Shown: piece after piece, positions 49,124 to 54,610 of the stretch
Layout: each line of letters begins with the position of its first letter
How positions within the stretch are numbered: the stretch's first letter is position 1
NCBI GenBank assembly: GCA_023435265.1
Contig: JAEYRZ010000109.1
Coordinates: 1-54,610 of the forward strand
Source: Pseudomonadota bacterium
GTDB taxonomy: Bacteria; Desulfobacterota; Desulfobacteria; Desulfobacterales; Desulfosarcinaceae
Length of the DNA: 54,610 bases
Reading direction: 5' to 3'
Notes under the pieces: model-generated
The model's input: the letters and a program-made list of their open reading frames with translations, nothing else
Told to the model about the DNA's origin: nothing
Databases searched by the model: none
Program-made: the position numbers and the translations under genes

Positions 49124-51934
49124 ATGGATTATAAAAATACGCTGAATCTGCCGACGACCGCTTTTCCGATGAAGGCCAACCTGGCACAGCGGGAACCCAT
49201 TCAACTCAAGCAGTGGGAAGAAAAACGGCTCTACCAGACGATTCGCAAAATCTCCCTGGGTAAATTGCGCTACATCCTGCACGACGGCCCCCCCTATGCC
49301 AACGGCAATATTCATATCGGGACCGCTTTAAACAAGATTCTTAAAGATTTTGTCGTGCGTTCGCGCCAAATGGCCGGATATGACGCGGTTTACGTGCCAG
49401 GATGGGACTGCCATGGGTTGCCGATCGAACACAACGTTGAGAAAGAGCTCGGCCCTCGGAAAAAAGAGATGAGCCAAGCCGAGGTCCGCCGCGCGTGCCG
49501 CAAGTATGCAGAGAAATTCATCAATATCCAAAGGGACGAGTTCAAACGCCTCGGGGTTGCAGGCGATTGGGAAAACCCCTATCTGACCATGAATTATGCG
49601 TATGAGGCGGTAATTGCCCGCGAGTGCTGCAAATTCGCATTGGAGGGCAGCCTCTTCCACAGCAAGAAGCCGATCTACTGGTGCTGCAGCTGCAAGACGG
49701 CCCTGGCCGAGGCCGAAATCGAGTACAAAGACGAGAAGTCGCCATCTATTTTCGTCAAATTTCCGCTGATCGACGATCTCAGCGACCGGCTTCCTGCTAT
49801 GGCGGGTAAATCAGCGGCTGTGGCGATCTGGACCACCACGCCATGGACACTTCCGGCCAACCTGGCCGTCGCGCTGCATCCTGAATTTGTCTATGTCGCC
49901 GTGGATACGGGGAACGATGCGGTATTGATTCTGGCTCAGGAACTCGTACCGTCCTGCATGGCCGCGTTCGGGATCGATCAGTATACGATTCTGGGCGAAC
50001 TCAAGCCTTCCTGGTTGGAAGGCAAACGCTGCCGCCATCCGCTTTACGATCGCGAATCGAAGATTGTGCTCGGCGAGCATGTCACTCTTGAGGCTGGAAC
50101 AGGTTGCGTCCATACGGCGCCGGGCCATGGGCGCGAAGACTACGAAGTGGGCTTGCGTTACGGTCTGGATGCCTACTCACCGGTCGACGACGATGGGCGT
50201 TTCGATGCGTCCGTTGAGAAGTTCGAAGGCCAATTCGTTTTCGAAGCCAATCACCGGATCACGCAAGCGCTTCAAGAAAATGGGATGCTGCTGGCTCAGG
50301 ATGCCATCACGCATTCCTACCCGCATTGCTGGCGGTGCAAGAAGCCGGTGATCTTCAGGGCGACACCGCAGTGGTTCATCTCCATGGAGAAAACCGATTT
50401 GCGTCGTAAATCGCTTGCCGCCATCGATCAGGTCACATGGATACCACATTGGGGTCGCGAGCGTATCTACGGCATGATCGAGAACCGGCCGGACTGGTGT
50501 GTTTCGCGACAGCGCGCCTGGGGCGTGCCCATTACCGTGTTTTCGTGCCTGAAGTGTGATGCGACCTACATGACGCCTCAATTAATGCAGAAGATTTATG
50601 ATCTGTTCGCAGTAAAGGGTGCGGATGCCTGGTTTGAAACTGACCTCGAGCAGTTGCTTCCTGATGAAATCACGTGCCCGCAATGCGGCGGCAGCAATTT
50701 CAAGAAGGAGACCGATATCCTGGATGTCTGGTTCGATTCGGGCGTGAGCCACGCAGCCGTACTTGAAACGCGCGACGATTTGCATTGGCCGGCCGATATG
50801 TATCTGGAAGGTTCGGATCAGCACCGCGGCTGGTTCCACAGTTCGCTGCTGACCGCAGTGGGTACGCGTGAGGCGGCACCTTACAAAGCCGTGTTAACCC
50901 ACGGGTTCGTCGTGGACGCCGAGGGCAAGAAGATGTCCAAATCGTTGGGCAACGTCATCGCCCCCAAACAGGTGATCGACCAATACGGCGCTGAAATACT
51001 CCGGCTGTGGGTTTCGGCCACCGACTACCGGGACGACATTCGCATTTCGGAAGCCATCTTGAAGCAATTGACCGATGCCTACCGGCGTATTCGAAACACG
51101 GGGCGTTTTCTTCTTGGCAACCTTTATGATTTCAATCCCGAAGGCGACATGGTGGCATACACGCAAATGCTGCCGGTCGACCGATACGCGCTGCATTCTC
51201 TGCAGGAGCTTGTCGGACGGGCCCGTAAAGCTTACGAGACCTTCGACTTTCACATTATTTACCACGCCCTGTTCAATTACTGCACCGTGGATTTGTCCGC
51301 TTTCTATCTCGATATCCTCAAAGACCGGTTATATACCTCGCCGGCCGCATCGATCGAGCGACGCAGCGCACAGACAGTGCTCTATCGCATCGCAGAGGCC
51401 CTTGCGCGCATGATGGCCCCCATCATGGTTTTTACAGCCGAGGAGATCTGGCAACATTTGCCGCCCATTGCGGGAAGAGCTGAAAGCATCCATCTGACGA
51501 TTTTCCCGGAAGTCGATGAATCGCTGCACGATGCCGGATTGGCCGAACAATGGAAAGCGATTAAACTGGTGCGCGCAGAAGTGACCAAGGCCCTCGAAAC
51601 GGCGCGCACCCGGAAGACGATCGGCCATTCGCTGGACGCGGCCGTAACCGTGGGTGTGGAAGAGCCTTTGTATGCACAAATCAAGCCCTACAGGGATGAA
51701 TTGCGCGCCATCTTCATCGTGTCGCAGGCAGAGTTGGTTGAGGGGGCGCTGCCCGATGCCGACCATCGCAGCGAGGGTGACGGCATCAGTGTGCGCATCC
51801 GCACCGCCGCAGGCGAAAAATGCGCACGCTGCTGGGTTTACGACCCGCAAGTCGGCCGGCATTCCGATCATCCCACAATCTGCGGACGTTGTTACGCCGC
51901 GCTTCAAAGCTCCGGCGGCAGATCGAGCGAATGA
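49124..51934 (+). CDS. ileS: Isoleucyl-tRNA synthetase
   Basis: A 936-residue class I aminoacyl-tRNA synthetase. The HIGH motif appears in PYANGNIHIGTALN, the KMSKS loop in GKKMSKSLGN. The CP1 editing domain includes IWTTTPWTLPANLA and GTGCVHTAPGHGREDYE. A C-terminal zinc site is formed by CARCWVY and CGRCY, the bacterial (mupirocin-sensitive) type. The ATG at 49124 has GGAGG at 5 nt; an in-frame extension upstream lacks this. The stop overlaps lspA (ATGA). Confidence 0.97.
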   Translation: MDYKNTLNLPTTAFPMKANLAQREPIQLKQWEEKRLYQTIRKISLGKLRYILHDGPPYANGNIHIGTALNKILKDFVVRSRQMAGYDAVYVPGWDCHGLPIEHNVEKELGPRKKEMSQAEVRRACRKYAEKFINIQRDEFKRLGVAGDWENPYLTMNYAYEAVIARECCKFALEGSLFHSKKPIYWCCSCKTALAEAEIEYKDEKSPSIFVKFPLIDDLSDRLPAMAGKSAAVAIWTTTPWTLPANLAVALHPEFVYVAVDTGNDAVLILAQELVPSCMAAFGIDQYTILGELKPSWLEGKRCRHPLYDRESKIVLGEHVTLEAGTGCVHTAPGHGREDYEVGLRYGLDAYSPVDDDGRFDASVEKFEGQFVFEANHRITQALQENGMLLAQDAITHSYPHCWRCKKPVIFRATPQWFISMEKTDLRRKSLAAIDQVTWIPHWGRERIYGMIENRPDWCVSRQRAWGVPITVFSCLKCDATYMTPQLMQKIYDLFAVKGADAWFETDLEQLLPDEITCPQCGGSNFKKETDILDVWFDSGVSHAAVLETRDDLHWPADMYLEGSDQHRGWFHSSLLTAVGTREAAPYKAVLTHGFVVDAEGKKMSKSLGNVIAPKQVIDQYGAEILRLWVSATDYRDDIRISEAILKQLTDAYRRIRNTGRFLLGNLYDFNPEGDMVAYTQMLPVDRYALHSLQELVGRARKAYETFDFHIIYHALFNYCTVDLSAFYLDILKDRLYTSPAASIERRSAQTVLYRIAEALARMMAPIMVFTAEEIWQHLPPIAGRAESIHLTIFPEVDESLHDAGLAEQWKAIKLVRAEVTKALETARTRKTIGHSLDAAVTVGVEEPLYAQIKPYRDELRAIFIVSQAELVEGALPDADHRSEGDGISVRIRTAAGEKCARCWVYDPQVGRHSDHPTICGRCYAALQSSGGRSSE

Positions 51935-52431
51935 GCGCGAGAAAGGCCGAGTTGCGTAAATATTGGGTTTTCAGCGCAATCGCGGGAGCGGTGGTTCTGC
52001 TGGATCAGCTTTCCAAGCTGATCGTGATTCAATCGATACCCCAGTATGCCCGTATCGAGGTCATTCCCGGTTTCTTCAACCTGGTCCATATTTATAACCC
52101 CGGGGGGGCCTTCGGATTTCTGGCTGCCAATGCCTCCCCCGTGCGGCACTGGATCTTTTTGATCGGCATCGGTCTGGCCATGGCGATGATCCTTTACTTC
52201 TACCATCAGACACCCCGCTCGTACCGCTTTTTGGGGGGCGCATTGGCGCTGATCTTTGGCGGCGCGGTGGGGAATCTCATCGACCGGCTGCGATTCGGGG
52301 AAGTGATCGACTTTCTGGACGTTTACATCGGGCAGCTGCATTGGCCGGCCTTCAATGTCGCCGACAGCGCCGTCACGGTGGGCGTGGTGATCTTCATCAT
52401 CCACATCGTTTTCAAGAAAATGCCGTTCTGA
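51931..52431 (+). CDS. lspA: Lipoprotein signal peptidase (signal peptidase II)
   Basis: A 166-residue inner-membrane aspartyl protease that removes lipoprotein signal peptides. Four transmembrane helices are visible, with LLDQLSKLIV at the start. The catalytic aspartates lie in GGAVGNLIDRL and FNVADSAVTVG. The ATG overlaps the ileS stop, reproducing the very common ileS-lspA coupling. holA starts 9 bp after the stop. Confidence 0.97.
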   Translation: MSARKAELRKYWVFSAIAGAVVLLDQLSKLIVIQSIPQYARIEVIPGFFNLVHIYNPGGAFGFLAANASPVRHWIFLIGIGLAMAMILYFYHQTPRSYRFLGGALALIFGGAVGNLIDRLRFGEVIDFLDVYIGQLHWPAFNVADSAVTVGVVIFIIHIVFKKMPF

Positions 52432-52440
52432 TCGAACCTC

Positions 52441-53856
52441 ATGACCGAAATCACCCACCGGCAACTCGATACATTGATCCGCAAGACGGCTCCCGCCGCG
52501 CTGGCTTCGACCTGGCTGATCCATGGCGAGCAACTGATGGTTGAGCGCGGTGCCGCATCGATCACCGAACACCTGCTGGCCGGATGCCCTCCCGCGCATG
52601 GCAGCGTTAGTCTGGAGGGAATGCTCGAAAATATCCCCGATCTGCTGGAACAGATGAATACCTTCGCGCTCCTGGGGGGCAACAAAGTCGTCTTGTTCAA
52701 AAATGCGCGGCTTTTCGAAACGCGGGGAGGAGCAGCGGGCCTGACTACACAAATCGAACAGGCCTGCCGCAACGAGCAGACGGCGAAGGCCGGCAGGTTG
52801 CTGGCGGAATGGTGTTCCCGCACCGGGAAGAAATTGGAAGATCTGCTCGAGGACGGCGCTGAGAATTCCGAAATCCAATCCTTGCGTCGAACATTGGGCG
52901 CCGACACTTTGGATCAGGTGATCCAGCATGCACTGACCTCGGCCGGATCCGGCGGAGTGGATCATATCCATAACCTGCTGCAGGCTGTCGAGAAAGGTTT
53001 TCCCAGCGGGCACTTTTTGATGATCACCGTGTATGCCAAAGCTCCGAAAAACTTTAAGATCTACAAGAGCATCGCCAAGCATGGCGTGGTCGTAGACTGC
53101 AGCGTGCCGTCGGGTGAACGCAGGGCCGACAAAATCGCCCAGGAAGCCGTGCTGCGCGAGAACTGGGCGGCACTGCTGGAAAGGGCGTCTAAAAAGGCGG
53201 ATACCGGTGTATTTGAAGCGGTCGCGCAGCTGATCGGTTTTGATCTTGCGACGTTTTGTCAGAGCACTGAAAAACTGATCGATTATTCGGAAGATCGGGC
53301 GCAGATAACCATGCGTGATGTTCAAAGCGTACTGCGCAGAACCAGGAGCGATCCGATTTATGATCTGACCAACGCCGTGGCCGATCGCAATCTTCCCCAG
53401 GCGCTTTTTTATCTAAATTCTTTGCAGGCGGACTGGCATCCGCTGCAAATTGTTTCCGCTCTGGCCAATCAAATGCGCCGGTTATTGATCGCGCGTGACT
53501 TCATCGACAGCGAATTCGGCAGAACCTATCGGGAGGGAATATCCTACCCTCAATTCCAAGAACGGGTGATGCCGGCGGTTTTGGCTTATGATGCGCATGT
53601 CCAGAAGCGCTCCGCAGCCTGGCAGGATGGCGCGGTTGGCCGTGAAGCCAGTCCGGACCTGCGCCTGGCCACTCAACCCCAAAATGCTTACCCTGTCTTC
53701 CAAGTGCTGAACAAGGCCTTTAAATTTACGCAAGCGGAACTTGCCGACGCCTTTGAATACCTCAGTCGGGCCGATGGCCTGCTTAAGTCTGCCGGCCAGA
53801 ATGCCGCCTTGGTTTTGAACCAGACCGTTCGAGCGGTCTGCCGCGTCGGCCGTTGA
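52441..53856 (+). CDS. holA: DNA polymerase III delta subunit, enlarged
   Basis: A 471-residue clamp-loader delta subunit. The N-terminal TWLIHGEQLMVERGAASI and LLEQMNTFALLGGNKVVLFK begin the clamp-opening domain. The C-terminal collar is represented by DPIYDLTNAVADRNLPQALF and LVSALANQMRRLL-like VSALANQMRRLLIARDF. Typical HolA is ~340 residues; the excess is an acidic insertion at about residues 105-185 before the LMITVYAKAPKNFKIYK segment. It follows lspA by 9 bp and precedes pyk by 36 bp. Confidence 0.88.
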   Translation: MTEITHRQLDTLIRKTAPAALASTWLIHGEQLMVERGAASITEHLLAGCPPAHGSVSLEGMLENIPDLLEQMNTFALLGGNKVVLFKNARLFETRGGAAGLTTQIEQACRNEQTAKAGRLLAEWCSRTGKKLEDLLEDGAENSEIQSLRRTLGADTLDQVIQHALTSAGSGGVDHIHNLLQAVEKGFPSGHFLMITVYAKAPKNFKIYKSIAKHGVVVDCSVPSGERRADKIAQEAVLRENWAALLERASKKADTGVFEAVAQLIGFDLATFCQSTEKLIDYSEDRAQITMRDVQSVLRRTRSDPIYDLTNAVADRNLPQALFYLNSLQADWHPLQIVSALANQMRRLLIARDFIDSEFGRTYREGISYPQFQERVMPAVLAYDAHVQKRSAAWQDGAVGREASPDLRLATQPQNAYPVFQVLNKAFKFTQAELADAFEYLSRADGLLKSAGQNAALVLNQTVRAVCRVGR

Positions 53857-53892
53857 GCGCTTCAAGCCCGGCGCACGGGTGAGGAAAGACAA

Positions 53893-54610
53893 ATGTTACC
53901 CAGAGCTAAAATCGTCTGCACCATCGGCCCGGCCAGCAGTCCGCGAGAAACGCTCCGAGCCCTGATCGAGAACGGAATGAGCGTAGCACGGCTCAATTTT
54001 TCGCACGGTACCCACTCCGAGCATGGCGCCATGATTCGGGAGATCCGGGCCGCGGCCGATGATCTGGGGCGGCCGGTGGCCATATTGCAGGACCTTTGCG
54101 GGCCCAAGATCAGGGTCGGCAAAATCCCGGGAGAGGGCTTGGTCCTGGCGAGCGGACAGACCATGGTTCTCTCTGCCGCGATCAAGGTCGCCGACGGCCT
54201 ACGAATTCCGGTTTCGTACCGTGCTCTGCCGGATCAGGTCAAGGCGGGGGATCGCATCCTGCTGGCCGACGGCCTGATGGAACTAGTCGTTGAGAAAACC
54301 ACCCGCGATGAGATAGTCTGTCAGGTCATCACCGGGGGCCTTCTTACTTCTCACAAAGGGATCAATCTGCCTTCCAGCACGCTGCCCATACCGGCACTGA
54401 CAGAGAAAGACCGGCGCGATCTGCTGTTCGGACTTGAAATGGGCGTAGACTACGTTGCGCTCTCGTTTGTGCGTGCGGCTTCCGACATTCACGCCGCTCA
54501 AAAAATCATCCACCGGCAAAACAAGGATACTCCGGTGATTGCCAAAATCGAAAAGCACGAGGCCATCGACCATATCGATGCCATCCTGTCGGCCGCTGAC
54601 GGGATCATGG
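53893..54610 (+). CDS. pyk: Pyruvate kinase, N-terminal part (cut by window end)
   Basis: The first 239 residues of pyruvate kinase, the last step of glycolysis. KIVCTIGPASSPRETLRAL, VARLNFSHGTHSEH and LQDLCGPKIRVGKI form the start of the barrel; the B domain follows, then GLEMGVDYVALSFVR and IAKIEKHEAIDHID with the catalytic Lys. GAGGAAAG precedes the ATG. The remainder lies beyond the window. Confidence 0.96.
   Translation, partial: MLPRAKIVCTIGPASSPRETLRALIENGMSVARLNFSHGTHSEHGAMIREIRAAADDLGRPVAILQDLCGPKIRVGKIPGEGLVLASGQTMVLSAAIKVADGLRIPVSYRALPDQVKAGDRILLADGLMELVVEKTTRDEIVCQVITGGLLTSHKGINLPSSTLPIPALTEKDRRDLLFGLEMGVDYVALSFVRAASDIHAAQKIIHRQNKDTPVIAKIEKHEAIDHIDAILSAADGIM

Noticed and set aside
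51904..53325. 473-codon open frame on the minus strand
   Set aside because: Antisense to lspA and holA, both of which show clear family motifs.
1..54610. CRISPR arrays, tRNA or rRNA genes, insertion sequences, phage or integron parts
   Set aside because: Looked for repeats with spacers, cloverleaf-like sequence, transposase or integrase motifs; none was seen by eye.

Overview
The window is a gene-dense chromosomal segment of a GC-rich, motile Gram-negative bacterium. The gene set points to Desulfobacterota, probably near Desulfosarcinaceae/Desulfobacterales: an EF-G resembling mitochondrial EF-G1 (spdEFG1 type), a NIL-domain ferredoxin next to tRNA thiolation genes, a GEMM-I riboswitch of Geobacter-like sequence, a MltD-like LysM protein, and chemotaxis genes behind sigma-28 type promoters. 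The taxonomic placement is inferred from family resemblance only. No rRNA, tRNA, CRISPR array, insertion sequence or phage module was seen.

Layout. 1-5.8 kb (minus): a chemotaxis operon (response regulator-STAS fusion, hybrid CheA with C-terminal receiver, CheW, CheB running off the left edge) with two FliA-type promoters. 5.8-11.6 kb (minus): an SOS mutagenesis cassette, lexA-DUF72-imuB-like Y polymerase-dnaE2, without imuA; tandem hexamers overlap the predicted lexA promoter. 11.7 kb: endonuclease III. 12.4-15.4 kb (minus): zinc uptake operon znuA-znuC-znuB-zur with a candidate Zur box. 15.6-22.2 kb: housekeeping and metabolic genes (aldo/keto reductase, HIT protein, CDF exporter, beta-hydroxyacid dehydrogenase, LysM transglycosylase). 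22.5-26.1 kb: YceD, a frameshifted MlaD-like lipoprotein, a coiled-coil microprotein, a half-size TSUP permease, a PilZ protein and L-asparaginase.

26.5-32.3 kb is the most unusual part. It runs: Cache-type chemoreceptor behind a third FliA-type promoter, CheW, HAMP-only membrane protein, then a promoter, GEMM-I (cyclic di-GMP-I) riboswitch and intrinsic terminator ahead of an unrecognised 493-residue coiled-coil/multi-TM protein. With the PilZ gene nearby, this suggests that chemosensory and second-messenger signalling meet here. 32.3-35 kb holds DUF2892 and DUF1003 membrane proteins, a glycosyltransferase and a cytochrome c.

35-38.2 kb (minus) is a tightly coupled block: NIL ferredoxin, mnmA, mtaB, cupin. 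38.3-41.8 kb: an acyltransferase-esterase fusion coupled to an M48 protease. 41.8-46.1 kb (minus): Nudix, Smr, a possible attenuator, spdEFG1-type EF-G and a P-loop ATPase. 46.4-54.6 kb (plus): CoA-transferase-GNAT fusion, rsmG, ileS-lspA-holA and the start of pyruvate kinase.
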